This document shows positions 30,491 through 40,857 of a stretch of 64,000 nt of DNA, piece after piece. Made by a program: the position numbers and the translations under genes. This DNA is from Macrobrachium rosenbergii. Its lineage: Eukaryota; Arthropoda; Malacostraca; Decapoda; Palaemonidae. The notes beneath the pieces were generated by a model that had not been told where the DNA came from, ran no database searches, and was given only the letters and a program-made list of their open reading frames with translations. Location of the stretch: NCBI RefSeq assembly GCF_040412425.1, contig NC_089741.1, forward strand, positions 36,996,027-37,060,026. The letters are read 5' to 3'. Each line of letters begins with the position of its first letter. Position 1 is the first letter of the stretch.

Positions 30491-30639
30491 TACTGCCCTT
30501 TATTCTCTTTCGTTTGAATACATTTTACTCAATATATTTTTTTAATAAACAGATCTCTTCTTTCTGTATTTTCGCTTATACATTCTCTGACCTCTAATGA
30601 TAGATAGATAGATAGATAGATTGATAGATAGATTTATAA

Positions 30640-31035
30640 TATTTAGGCAAAGGCCAAGCTCTAGGACCTATGAGGTCATTCCAGCACTGAAAGGAACTTG
30701 AGAATACGAGGTTTAAAAGGTAACAGGATGAAATCTCACAGTTGCACTATGAAATAATTGTTAACGAGGTGGAAAGTAAGATGGAAGAAAGAATATGAAT
30801 GGAGGTACAGTAATAGGAATGAAAAGGGTTGCAGCTAGGGGCCCTGAAGGACGCTGCAAAGTACCTTAAAGTAATGCCTACAGTGCACCTGCAGAGTGCA
30901 CCATTGGCGACGCCCTACCAGTTACTTCCTATGAACACAACATCTTTGAACTTGAATTTCCAAGTCAATGGCCCATGTGTGGGCTTGTCCCACAGGAAGG
31001 GTCCATCTTCTGGAACAATAATAATAATAATTGTT
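30640..31035 (+). repeat. Dispersed repeats A and B in tandem
   Basis: A copy of repeat A (30640-30908, GGACCTATGAGGTCATTCCA) is followed by a copy of repeat B (30925-31035, CAAGTCAATGGCCCATGTGT) ending in a short AAT run. Confidence 0.8.
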
Positions 31036-31489
31036 AATTTGATAATGACCATTTTGAGAAAAAAGACAAAACAAGACACTTCAAGACGTGACTTCAGGTT
31101 ACTAAAAGAAGTGACTACCACTACTAAAAAAATTGAGTTTCTGTTCTAATTATTCTTATTATCCAAGATAATCATCCTCTGTCGATGTTGTTATCATCTA
31201 ATTTTTTTCTATTTTTTTATCGTTTCTTCTTCCCCCTGCATCAACACGAATACAAAGCTTTGAGACGCGCTAGCTCCTATCAACTACTATTTATTATGGG
31301 TCTTAAATTGGTATTCTTTATATCTGAACAATAAGTCTAAAATGTTCCCATTTTCTCAAATAACGTTTCAGAGAAAACACTACTAGGTAATCAGACACAT
31401 GTAAGAGAAACTATTGAGTAAATCAGCATTTTGTTTGTGGAGCATTTTTTTTTAAGTTAATCAACACTTTTTTGGGGAAACCTTTGCCA

Positions 31490-31695
31490 GTTACAGTAAG
31501 AAGGTTTGAAAAGGTGTAACAGGAGGAAAAACTCGCAGTCTATGACAATTGTTAGGAGGGTGGAAAGCAAGATGGAAAGAAGGAGAATATGAATGGCAGT
31601 ACAGTAAAAGGAATGAAAGGGGTTGCAACTAGGGGCCGAATGGACGCCACAAAGACTTAAGAAATAACGTCTACAGTGCACCACATGAGGTGCAT
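31490..31695 (+). repeat. Dispersed repeat A, 5'-truncated copy
   Basis: Starts at the AGTAAGAAGGTTTGAAAAGG part and ends GTGCACCACATGAGGTGCAT, about 40 bp from the donor of the second EGF exon. Confidence 0.82.
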
Positions 31696-31738
31696 TAATT
31701 ATCGATAAATTTAAGGGAAACTGTTATACGATCCTTAC

Positions 31739-31834
31739 CTCCTCAAAGCATTCGCAGGAGCCACAGACGCAGTGTCCTCTCCCTGAGCAGAGTTCCAAGA
31801 GTTTGCTGACTTCTTGCAGAGCTCCTCGTCGATT
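31739..31834 (-). CDS. Integrin beta exon: second I-EGF module
   Basis: A 96-bp segment between acceptor GTTATACAG and donor GAGGAG|GTAAGG. Reads IDEELCKKSANS, then after a one-base shift LELCSGRGHCVCGSCECFEE. CSGRG.C.CG.C.C is a hallmark of integrin I-EGF repeats. Only one frameshift is needed. Confidence 0.85.
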
Positions 31835-32008
31835 CTGTATAACAGATAAACACACAAACCTTTCAATGTTTCTTTTCTTGCTTGAAATTGTGAGCATTCA
31901 GCGTAACCATGTTTGTTACAAGTTCAATTTATGTTGTAAATTGTAGACATCTCTAACTATCTACTTCTTACTGAATGCCGATATATTACTTAACCCGTGG
32001 GCGATGCA

Positions 32009-32010
<2 letters not shown>

Positions 32011-32046
<36 letters not shown>

Positions 32047-32090
32047 TAATAATAATAATGATAATAATAATAATAATAATAATAATAAAT
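32011..32090. repeat. (AAT)n microsatellite
   Basis: About 80 bp of AAT with GAT interruptions, within an integrin intron. Confidence 0.93.
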
Positions 32091-32894
32091 TCTATTTTTT
32101 TAAAGGCTTGCTAAAAATTTTCAGAAATAAAGTGTATCCCATTAATCGTGTAGTTTTCTGAAGTGTTATTTCCTTCATAGAAAAAACGATGGATGCTTGG
32201 AATTAATGAGCAACTATTGTATTTCGTGTTGTTGCAACTACATGGGTTAGCATAATGTAGCATACCCATGTACATTTTCGTCTTTGATAAAATATCGCAT
32301 TATTTTCATCCGTAAAATGGCACTCTTACATAAAAATCGACCCGCTGATGGCCAAAATGAGGACCCCCAAAACTTTATTACATCCTGGTAGTGAAAATGA
32401 GGCCAGGTAAAATTATTACGCCCATTCGTAAACTAAGACTCATACTCAAAACTTTGAAGAAAATAATGCATACAAAACGAGCGTCATATGAAGAATAGTC
32501 TAAGAGATATATTGTAATATATTAAATATATGGTAAAATATTGAATAAAACAAAACTGAAATCTCATTTGATCCATAGAAACTGGATGACTAATTAGAAA
32601 AATGAGCTTTAATATACGATAAAAACTAACTGAGAATCAGAAAGGGTGATATTCTCATAACTTATCGATTATTTTACCCCATGATGAAACTACGATTTTT
32701 TCTGTATCATATTAACATGTATCTACGAAATTTGACTAATTACATATAACCATTCATGTAAATAAAATAATGACTAAAAAGTTTAGAATGAAAGGAAGGA
32801 TAATTTCAAAAGTTTAGGGATGACAATCAAAATGATACAGGTAAGAAGAAGAAGAAGGAGAAGAAGAAGAAGAAGAATAACAATTTGGACTAAC

Positions 32895-33020
32895 TTGTCA
32901 CCACCAGTTCCGTCGGCTGTACAACGGCACCTCTCGCCCCGGAAATTTCTTGAAGCAGGCGCAGACGCCGCAGACGAGAGCCCTGGCTGTTGCAGATGTC
33001 ACTAACGACGGTTTAATATC
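32895..33020 (-). CDS. Integrin beta exon: first I-EGF module
   Basis: Acceptor CCTTCTTCAG. Reads DICNSQGS, then CGVCACFKKF, then GRE, then CRCTADGTGG, in shifting frames. This is the C..QG...CGVC.C..G..G..C.C pattern of the first integrin EGF-like repeat. Several donor choices exist (GTTAGT at 32894, GTGACA, GTGGTG), so the lower boundary may be 32895 or about 32902-32905. Confidence 0.65.
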
Positions 33021-33087
33021 CTGAAGAAGGAGGAACAAGATATCTAAAGACATTCGACATATATTTTCCATTTACCTTCTCTCTTAC

Positions 33088-33345
33088 TTCTTAAGAACAC
33101 CATATCTTTGGAACCTTTGAATTTCAAGTCTTTCAGTTTAAAATAAATTATTGTTTTGTTTATTTTTTTTTCCATTTTTTTTCCTTATTTTTTTAAGGTG
33201 ATATCTTCTTTCTATATTTCCATTACCTTCAAATATTATTCTTACTAATGAACACCATATTCTTTGAAAGCTTGAATTTGCCATGGCCCTTATGGACTTG
33301 TCCCACATGAATATGCCGGTTCATCTTCAGAATAATATTATAAAA
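33088..33345 (+). repeat. Dispersed repeat B, two partial copies
   Basis: Two related starts (CACCATATCTTTGGAACCTT at about 33099 and CACCATATTCTTTGAAAGCT at about 33254). The second continues to CATGAATATGCCGGTTCATC and a very short AAT. Confidence 0.65.
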
Positions 33346-33584
33346 ATGTTAATAACCTAAGATATGGGTACTGTACCCCAACCTAACGTAAAATAAGGAT
33401 GCAAATGGGATTTATAAGTTAACATAATGCACGATTCCTCTAACCTGAGATATGAGCTTTGTGTTATTCTTGTCAATCATCAAAACCATTTCACGCTGAA
33501 AGCTGGGGAATGGATTGAAGAAGGATGCTGTTCGTCATCTCATTCCTACTAATAATTTTTTTTTAGTTCAAAAGAACTATCCAA

Positions 33585-33905
33585 AATTTTTGAGTGTTCA
33601 AAATCGAAAACCTATCAGAAATTTTCTGTTCAAATCAAAAACCTATAAAAATTTTCGGTTCAAAATCGAAAAACCTATGTGAAATTTTCTGTTCAAAATC
33701 AAAAACCTATAAAAAATTTCTGTTCAAAATCGAAAACCTATCAAAAAATTTTCTGTTCAAAATCGAAAACCTATCAAAAATTTTCTGTTCAAAATCGAAA
33801 ACTCATTAAAAATTTTCGTTCAAAATCGAAAACCTATAAATTTTTTCTTGTTCAAAATCGAAAACCTATAAAAAATTAGCTTGAGTGTTCAAATTGAAAA
33901 CCCTC
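33585..33905. repeat. Minisatellite, unit about 31 bp
   Basis: About ten copies of GTTCAAAATCGAAAACCTAT plus AAAAATTTTCT, in the intron after the hybrid-domain exon. Confidence 0.92.
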
Positions 33906-34019
33906 TTATGGAGTTGGTTTACATTTAAGATTACTGATCTGCTCCCAAACAATCAATAAATGTTTTAGTTCATTCACTACAGTTGCTGGAGCTTTCTATT
34001 GGCCTAGGTTTGGCATTAC

Positions 34020-34125
34020 TCGTCCTCACAGTCACACCTGCAGGCAAACTCGATTCCAAGAGGAGGCTGTCTTGTAGTGTCTTGATTTGGATCTCTCTGT
34101 CCTCAATCCACAGGGCATTCGTTCA

Positions 34126-34126
<1 letters not shown>
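34020..34126 (-). CDS. Integrin beta exon: end of hybrid domain and first stalk cysteines
   Basis: Reads NECPVD, then IEDREIQIKTLQDSLL, then GIEFACRCDCEDE. The family pattern is (T/S)ECP...(I/V)RP.G....(L/V)...C.C(D/E)C(E), which ends the hybrid domain and opens the cysteine-rich stalk. Two frameshifts are present. The donor is GACGA|GTAATG. The acceptor CTCTCAG is preceded by about 65 bp of pure CT on the coding strand, so the polypyrimidine tract is a microsatellite. Confidence 0.78.

Positions 34127-34194
<68 letters not shown>
34127..34194. repeat. (GA)n microsatellite abutting a splice acceptor
   Basis: On the gene's strand this is (CT)n ending in CTCTCAG at the acceptor of the exon 34020-34126, so it forms the polypyrimidine tract. 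Confidence 0.93.
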
Positions 34195-34197
<3 letters not shown>

Positions 34198-34308
34198 AAT
34201 ATGTTCTGATTATGGAAAGTATATACATAAAAACAGTTGTAGTGAAGAATAACAATTTCAACCAGTGCATAATATTAAAACGGAACAATCATAGATGCAT
34301 TTCTAGTA

Positions 34309-34310
<2 letters not shown>

Positions 34311-34380
<70 letters not shown>

Positions 34381-34400
34381 TATATATATATAGTATATAT
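34311..34400. repeat. (TA)n microsatellite
   Basis: About 85 bp of TA in an integrin intron. Confidence 0.95.
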
Positions 34401-34639
34401 GAGCATATAAACTGTGGTTATAATCACAATAACACGAATATATGTTAAATGTAACTTTAGAAAACTGTTTCAAAATAGGAAAATATTGTCGCAATTTCTG
34501 ATCTTGATAATGATAGTTTTCTGATTTTTCTGGTAAGACATGATAAAAAAACATGAAAAATAGGATTTGAGTCAAGAATACAGGCAAGATGAAAATGGCA
34601 TTTGCATACACTGTTAACAAATTAGGATAAGTAACCTTC

Positions 34640-35010
34640 CTCTTTGTGTCACATAATTAAAAATAACTTATTTTTTTCTTTCCTAAGAATCTGGACTTAG
34701 TTCTTTTCCTGTGTTGTAAAATTAATAAGTATTTTTATTTTTTCGTTTCCAAAGAATTTGGCAATCTTCCTTGCGTTATAAAAATTACAAAGCATTTCTT
34801 TGTTTTCTTTCCAAAGAATGGCTTTTTCCTCAGGAAGTCATAAAATTAAAAAGTATTTACTTTTTTGGTTTCATGTCATAAAATTAAAAGTACCTTATTT
34901 TTGGTTTTATGTCATAAAAAGCACTTACTTTTTGGTTTCATGTCATAAAATTAAAAAGTACTACTTTTTGGTTTCATGTCATAAAATTGTTATCTTACTT
35001 TTTGTTTCAG
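34640..35010. repeat. Degenerate minisatellite, about 36-40 and 75 bp periods
   Basis: Repeated TTTTTGGTTTCATGTCATAA and AATTAAAAAGTACTTACT blocks (34850-35000), with more diverged upstream copies built around TTTCCAAAGAAT. Confidence 0.8.
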
Positions 35011-35118
35011 AGAATTTGGCATTTCTTCTGGCACCACAAAACTGTGCATCACATTTTCCGAAGTCGCAAGAACCCGGATTATATCCCGGGACCCACACAA
35101 GAGCCATCAGGCCTTTGG

Positions 35119-35315
35119 AATGGAATGGAATGGAATGGAATGGAATGAATGGAATGGAATATGGGGCCAAAGCCCAAACGCTGACCTGTGAGGCATTCCA
35201 GCGCTGAAAGGCAACTTGAGAGTAGAAAGGTTTGGAAGAGAGAAAGGGACGCTGCAGAGAACTCCTAATGCCTACAGTGCACCGCATGAGGTGCACCGGA
35301 CGGCACTTTGTTCTG
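35119..35315 (+). repeat. Dispersed repeat A, copy with (GGAAT)n head
   Basis: Begins with seven GGAAT-type pentamers and ends GCACCGCATGAGGTGCACC...CGGCACTT, about 30 bp from the hybrid-domain exon's donor. Confidence 0.87.
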
Positions 35316-35343
35316 ATGAAAGAAACGAAAACTCGACTCTTAC

Positions 35344-35496
35344 CTTCACCTGAAGAGTGAAGTCCACCTGGTCTCCTTTCGCATGCCGAAGCACTGGCTC
35401 GTCTTATCGGAGGGCACTGGCGTTTTTTGCACCTCGAGGAGTACTGATGGAGATCGCGTCTGGACGAATTGTCTGACAGGCTGATGACGATGATAG
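35344..35496 (-). CDS. Integrin beta exon: return into the hybrid domain
   Basis: Reads LSS, then SLSDNSS, AISIS, YSSRCKK, ASACE and GDQVDFTLQVK in shifting frames. The family pattern is LSS.V.L.DN....V.ISY.S.C, later GD.V.F.(I/L).V. The donor is GTGAAG|GTAAGA at 35343. The acceptor is probably CGCCCAAG next to 35497, directly abutting the roughly 57-bp minisatellite, whose units contain near copies of this acceptor and of the first codons. At least three indels are needed for a continuous reading. Confidence 0.75.
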
Positions 35497-36700
35497 CTTG
35501 GGCGGCGGGGCATGATTGATTTGTCTGACAGGCTGATGACTGATGAGATAGCCTGGGGAAAAGGGGGACATGATTGATTTGCCTGACAGGCTGATGACTG
35601 ATGAGATAGCCTGGGGAAAGGACATGATTGATTTGCCTGACAGGCTGATGACTGATGAGATAGCCTGGGAAAAGGACATGATTGATTTGCCTGACAGGCT
35701 GATGACTGGATGAGATAGCCTGGGGAAATGGGGACATGACTGATTTGCCTGACAGGCTGATGACTGATGAGATAGCCTGGGGAAAAGGGGACATGACTGA
35801 TTTACTTGACCACGAGATACAGGGGACATGATGATTTACTGATGAGGTAGCCTGGGACACGATTGATTTGGTTCGACAGGCTGATGGACATGATTGATTT
35901 GCCTGACAGGCTGATGACCGATGAGATAGCCTGGGGAAAAGGGATTTGCCATGATTGATTTGCCTGACATTGATTTGCTGATGACTGATGATAGCCCTGG
36001 GGAAAAGGGGACACGATTGATTTGCCTGACAGGCTGATGACTGATGAGATAGCCTGGGGAAAAGGGACATGATTGATTTGTCTGACAGGCTGATGGCTGA
36101 TGAGATAGCCTGATTGATTTGTGACAGGGCTGGATGACAAGCCACGATTGATTTGCCTGACAGGCTGATGACTGATGAGATAGGCCTGGGGGAAAAGGGA
36201 CATGATTGATTTGCTGAATGACAGGCTGATGACTGATGAGATAGATAGCCTTGACAGGCTGATGAAAAAGGACATGATTGATTTGCCTGACAGGTTGATG
36301 ACCGATGAGATAAAGTGACATGATTGATTTGTCAGACATGATTGATTTGCCTGACGACAGGCTGATGACTGATGAGATAGCCTGGGGGAAAAGGACATGA
36401 TTGATTTGCTGACAGGCTGATGGCTGATGAGATAGCCTGGGGAAAAGGGGACATGATTGATTTGCCTGACAGGCTGATGCTGATAGCCATGATTGACTGA
36501 CAGACATGATTATTTGCCTGGGGAATAAGGGGGCATGATTGATGACAGGCTGATGACTGATAAGATAGCCTGGGGGGGGAAAAGGACAGGCTGATTGGAT
36601 TTGCCTGACGTTCGACAGGCTGATGACTGATGAGATAGCCTGATTTGCCTGACAGGCTGATGCCGAATTTGATTTGGACAGGTTGATGGCTGATGATATC
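35497..36700. repeat. Minisatellite, about 57-bp unit, seeded from an exon boundary
   Basis: About twenty copies, increasingly scrambled away from the exon. On the gene's strand the unit reads AAATCAATCATGTCCCC, TTTTCCCCAGGCTATCTC, ATCAGTCATCAGCCTGTCAG. The hybrid-domain exon's own 5' edge reads AATCAATCATGCCCCGCCGC, CCAAGCTATCATCGTCATCA, GCCTGTCAGACAATTCG. The unit is therefore a copy of the acceptor region plus the first 25-30 exon bases. A 57-bp period keeps frames open (up to 388 codons at 34979-36145 minus), but these frames are not the integrin frame. Confidence 0.9.
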
Positions 36701-37116
36701 GAAAAGGGGTCGATGATACGAGATAGTGGGAAATTTAGTGATTTGTCATTTCTCTCTTATTCATGAATCTCCTGTGAAATATTGTGAAAAAGTGACACTT
36801 GATATAAACATTTTCTCTCTCTTATTTATGATTTTCCCACGAAATCCTGGGAAAAGGTCCATTTACTGTCTCTCTCTCTCTCTCACTCAATAAATCCACT
36901 GTGAAAAGGGTCATGCTTGTATTATCATTCCTCTCTCTCTGTCTCTCATTTATGACTCCGTGAAATTCACCAGCCTGCCCAAAAAAAAAAAGAGGCAAAA
37001 AAACTCCCTAACCAAACTTCTCTCAAACAATGACCCAGGCTAAGAGAATTTGGCATCAGAGTCAAATAATGAAGATTTTATGGTAATCCTGCTAACAAAC
37101 AGACAAATAATGCCAG
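36701..37116. other. Intron sequence without recognised elements
   Basis: Short CT runs and three loosely repeated blocks (TCTCTCTTATTCATGA and TCTCTCTTATTTATGA types, about 36750-36960). Nothing else seen. Confidence 0.5.
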
Positions 37117-37653
37117 CGTCACATTGGCAATTGAAGGATGCGCACGACATAATGGCTGGTTTAGGTGATCATCGCCATCATTCGCGGGCCTGGGGCCGCA
37201 AAATAATAAATTGTCACGCATTTGCGATTCAAGGACGGCAGTGCATAACTGCAGAATTACGACGTCATTACACTGTATTACGACCAAATCGCCGACAATC
37301 GCCATGAATCGTTACAGCGTCGCCAAGTTAGGCGACCTGCACCAAGTGATGGCGGATGTTGGTGCATGTCGCAATTGCGGGATACGATTTGTGCAATCTA
37401 ATTACAACAAATGGCATGCCATTGTGTCAGTGTTGCATATTGCCCAATGACATGACAACAAATGACAGTGTATGTTTTAGAATTTAAAAACATATGTCAC
37501 CATTTTGGTGCATGGTATCAAACTCGAGATGCGGTAACAATTCGTGGCAATTGTTGGCGATTTGGTCAGCAATTTCGTACAGCAACGGCGTCGTAATTAG
37601 CAAATTTTGGCCGTTACAACGTGTGCATCCTTGAATCGCCAATGTATGACAAC
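37117..37653. mobile_element. MITE-like element with about 45-bp inverted ends
   Basis: The left end CGTCACATTGGCAATTGAAG then GATGCGCACGACATAATGGC is mirrored by the right end GGCCGTTACAACGTGTGCATC then CTTGAATCGCCAATGTATGA. The interior repeats short blocks such as GCGATTCAAGGACGGCAGTG and GGCGATTTGGTC. No coding capacity. Confidence 0.78.
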
Positions 37654-37654
37654 G

Positions 37655-37995
37655 AAGGCGATATTAAACAAGTAAAATCCGCCGAAGTTTCTTGGGGCAA
37701 TCGAGTTTTCTGTACAGCGTATAACGCTGTATGAAGCTCTTAGCCACGTCCCATGAAACTCTTTTTGCTGGCCCATGAAACTTTCAGCCACAGCCCGGCG
37801 TGGTGGCCTGTGTTGTTAGCACCTATAGCGGTGCCAGGCGCACAATCATGGCTAACTTTAACCTTAAATAAAATAAAAACTGCTGAGGCTAGAGGGATGA
37901 AATTTGGTATGTTTGATGATGTGGGGGTGGATGATCAATATAGCAATTTGCAGCCCTTAGCTCTGTAGTTTTTAAGATCTTTGGAGGGAAGACAG
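37655..37995. mobile_element. TIR-type element D, copy next to the intact beta-I exon
   Basis: Starts with CCGCCGAAGTTTCTTGGGG and CGAGTTTTCTGTACAG, has the TAACTTTAACCTTAAATAAA core, and loses its right end near GACAGAAAGG. The exon donor lies about 45 bp further. Confidence 0.8.
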
Positions 37996-38046
37996 AAAGG
38001 TATGTTGAAGACGAACAAACAGCCATCTCAGCATAGGGTTAATTAC

Positions 38047-38205
38047 ATTGTACTGGTCGCGGACCAGCTCGACGACGCTGTTGGAATTCGACGTCAGTTT
38101 GCCCCAGGACGAGTTCTCGATGACCTTCGTCAGTTCCTGTAAGAGGTCGAACGAGCTCGACACGGCGAAGATGACGATGTCACTCTCCTTCGTCACTTTG
38201 TTGAT
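38047..38205 (-). CDS. Integrin beta exon: C-terminal part of the beta-I domain (intact)
   Basis: A clean 159-bp, 53-codon exon in phase 0 at both ends, bounded by CTCTTGCAG and CAGTACAAT|GTAATT. It reads INKVTKESDIVIFAVSS, then FDLLQELTKVIENSSWGKL, then VVELVRDQYN. These align with the last helices and strands of integrin beta-I domains, including the IFAV strand and the (V/I)ELV...Y(N/D) helix that connects to the hybrid domain. This is the best-preserved long exon in the window, with no frameshift. A repeat element ends about 40 bp from the donor, and a SINE fragment starts about 60 bp beyond the acceptor. Confidence 0.93.
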
Positions 38206-38265
38206 CTGCAAGAGATGATGGAGGCAGTGATGACTCACTATACACAAATATCAAATGAAGTTCTC

Positions 38266-38372
38266 CTTATGAAGAATTAGAGAATTTATTTCTGGTGATA
38301 GAAATTCATTCTCGTTATGATGTGGTTCGATTCCACAATAAGCTGTAGGTCCCGCTGTTAGGTAAGCAATAT
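38266..38372 (+). mobile_element. tRNA-derived SINE C, internal fragment
   Basis: GATAGAAATTCATTCTCGTT and CCACAATAAGCTGTAGGTCC are the inverse of the body of the copies at 38505-38765 and 42108-42386. Confidence 0.7.
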
Positions 38373-38504
38373 CAAATGACGTTCTAAGTTTAGTTTCTAA
38401 TAGGTTACGTCTAAACGCAAGTTTATGTCTGAATGAAAAAATGACTTTCCTCTTGAACAAGAAAAACTATGTTCATCAGTTAATTATACCAGTTTAACCA
38501 GACC

Positions 38505-38765
38505 ATCTGAGCTGATTAACGGCTCTAGGGCTGGCCCGAAGGATTAGATTTATCTTACGCGGCTAAGAACCCGGTGGTTGCTAGCAACGAACCTACAGCT
38601 TATTGTGGGAATCGAACCACATTATGACGAGAAATGAATTTCTATCACCCGAAATAAATTCCGCTAATTCTTCATTGGCCGGTCGGAGAATCGAAACGCG
38701 TGCCCAGCAGAGTGCTAGCTGGAGCGATACCCACCCGCCCAATGAGGAACTGAAGACTGGCGATA
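38505..38765 (-). mobile_element. tRNA-derived SINE C, near full copy
   Basis: The body GGCTGGCCCGAAGGATTAG, CGGCTAAGAACC and GAGAAATGAATTTCTATCAC is followed by TTGGCCGGTCGGAGAATCGA. Read on the minus strand the latter gives a B-box-like TCGATTCTCCGACC, with the tRNA-like head toward 38765. Confidence 0.78.
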
Positions 38766-38834
38766 GACTCATCGATGATTATGTTCAGTAACTTTCTGTT
38801 TGATAAAAACGAAATGTCAACCGATTATGGTACA

Positions 38835-39270
38835 GTTTATCTGATAACATTCTTGTCTTCATAGATTAAGTACAAACACAAACTTCATAACGGTACAGTT
38901 TATCTGAAGACATTTTTGTCTTAATAAAATAAGCACAAAACACAAACTTCACTTAACGGTACAGTTTATCTGGGATAACATTCTTGTCTTGATAGATTAG
39001 TACAAACACAAGCTTCATAACGGTACAGTTTATCTGATAACATTCTTGTCTTCATAGATTGAGTACCAAAACACAAGCTTCATAACGGTACAGTTTATCT
39101 GATAAATATTCTTGTCTTCATAGATTAGTACAAACACAAACTTCATAACGGTACGGTACAGTTTATCTGATGGCATTTTGTCTTGATATACTAAGTGTGA
39201 ACACAAACTTCACGATGGTAGGTTATCTAATGGCATTCTTGGCTTGATACGTTGAGCAAACACAAACCTC
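38835..39270. repeat. Minisatellite, unit about 60 bp
   Basis: About seven copies of AACGGTACAGTTTATCTGAT, then ACATTCTTGTCTTCATAGAT, then TAAGTACAAACACAAACTTC, decaying toward 39270. Confidence 0.92.
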
Positions 39271-39588
39271 AGTGAGTATTAAACTGTCTTCTGATAATCA
39301 GATCAGCATCAGCTGAAAGGAACAGACACAAATGGACAATTTTTTCATTCACAACGCCCTCAACATGGGTAGTTAGTTGTAAAGTGAGAATGTTCTCCGT
39401 GAATACTCGCTCCTAAAGATCTAAAATTTTTCGAAGAGGATTCTTCAGACACGCTTAAACAATTTCTGTGAATTCACCATCTTTCCTCTCAGCTTTAATA
39501 CAAATACGGACAGTTAAAAAAATCACGACAACACAAGTTGAAAGTGAAAACACTGTGGTGGGGTAATTAACAACAAAATAATTTTATG

Positions 39589-39591
<3 letters not shown>

Positions 39592-39651
<60 letters not shown>

Positions 39652-39900
39652 TAATTTTATCACATCACTGTGATTCATATACAAGCATTAAGCAACCAAT
39701 GTCCTTGATGGCTGGGTGGTTTTAAGGCATCACTGTAGTCTTGAGTTCTTGTCTTTCGTAGTTCGAGACCACGAGGTGACGAACTTATTATCAACTAAAA
39801 ATTCCCCTTCGGGTAAATATATATGAAAATATATAATTTCCGAGTAGATGAACTGATATGGAGGGCATTTGTAGCTTAATGTATATATATATAGGAGAAT
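39592..39900. repeat. (TA)n array joined to a TTAATTTTATCACAT element
   Basis: TA array 39592-39646, then TTAATTTTATCACATCACTG, a tRNA-like word GTAGTTCGAGACCACGAGG, CCCCTTCGGGTAAATATATA and, at the far end, another short TA run (about 39882-39892). The same junction word occurs at 22016 and 55497. Confidence 0.72.
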
Positions 39901-40389
39901 AGCAGGCTGCATTGATAGTGTCAACTGGCTCCGGTGACGCCAGATTTGGAAGGCCCAGGCCTACTTGGATGTATGAGCTTGTGATGAGTGAAGGTTATTG
40001 ATGAAGATGATATTATTACTTACGTTTAATACAAGCATCAAAATGACGAAACAATGGCAAAATGACACATGAAAGCAAATAACAGGTGAACCGCCAGAAC
40101 AGAAGACAGGCTAAATAAAAACGGGCTTAAAGTTATAAAAAAAAAGTCCAAGATCTAAGTCTTGCTATACGAGTCAAGAATATTATCCTGAGTCGTATAC
40201 ACATCGAGAAAATAAAAATGATTAACAGTACAAAAACTTCAGCAGTAAATTTATTACCTATTCGCTGTGAATATTCTCTTCCAGTGTTGCAAAAGGAAAC
40301 GAATAGATAATAAAAACAAAAGCGTTGCAAAAAGAAAAGGAACGGATGTTAAAAAAAAGGCCGGGATGTGAAAAAAGAATCGTAATTAC

Positions 40390-40489
40390 CTGGCCGACGG
40401 ATGGGTAGTCGAACTCGTCGTAAGCGTCGTATTACATATTCTTGTCGTTCAAATGACATTTCTCGTCGTTGGACGACCACACCAGCCAG
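40390..40489 (-). CDS. Integrin beta exon: central beta-I domain
   Basis: Acceptor TCTCAATAG, with a polypyrimidine tract formed by a microsatellite, and donor CCAG|GTAATT. The reading fragments are LAGVV, NDEKCHLNDKNM and YDAYDEFDYPSVGQ. They match the integrin pattern GGI..PNDG.CHL..N.Y..S...DYPS(V/I). Two single-base indels break the frame between fragments. The exon ends in phase 0, consistent with the next exon. Confidence 0.82.
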
Positions 40490-40811
40490 CTATTGAGAGA
40501 GAGAGAGAGAGAACGGATATAAGAAAAAAATGTTTTTCAGACTGATATCATGAAATATTTCCCCACTGAAATGGTAACCAACACAAATGACGATTGTATT
40601 TTTGTCTTGAATTGATTAATTAAATGAAGTGTCCTAGTTTAGAGCTGAATAAAAGGAGAAATAGTTTTGTTTTGAACGGAATATCTAAACAAATATCTTT
40701 GTTTGGTTCGAATAGGAAAACAGCATTGTTCTGCAATGAGTACCAAACAAAAAGTATAATGTGACAAATCCGCAAAAGCTTGATAAAAAAAAAAAAAAAG
40801 TCACAAAAGGC

Positions 40812-40848
<37 letters not shown>

Positions 40849-40857
40849 TTCCCTTAC

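Noticed and set aside
34979..36145. 388-codon open frame on the minus strand
   Set aside because: It consists mostly of the 57-bp minisatellite read in a frame that stays open because the unit is a multiple of three. It passes through the integrin exon partly in the wrong frame.
35836..36507. 198- and 223-codon frames in the same array
   Set aside because: Other reading frames of the same minisatellite.
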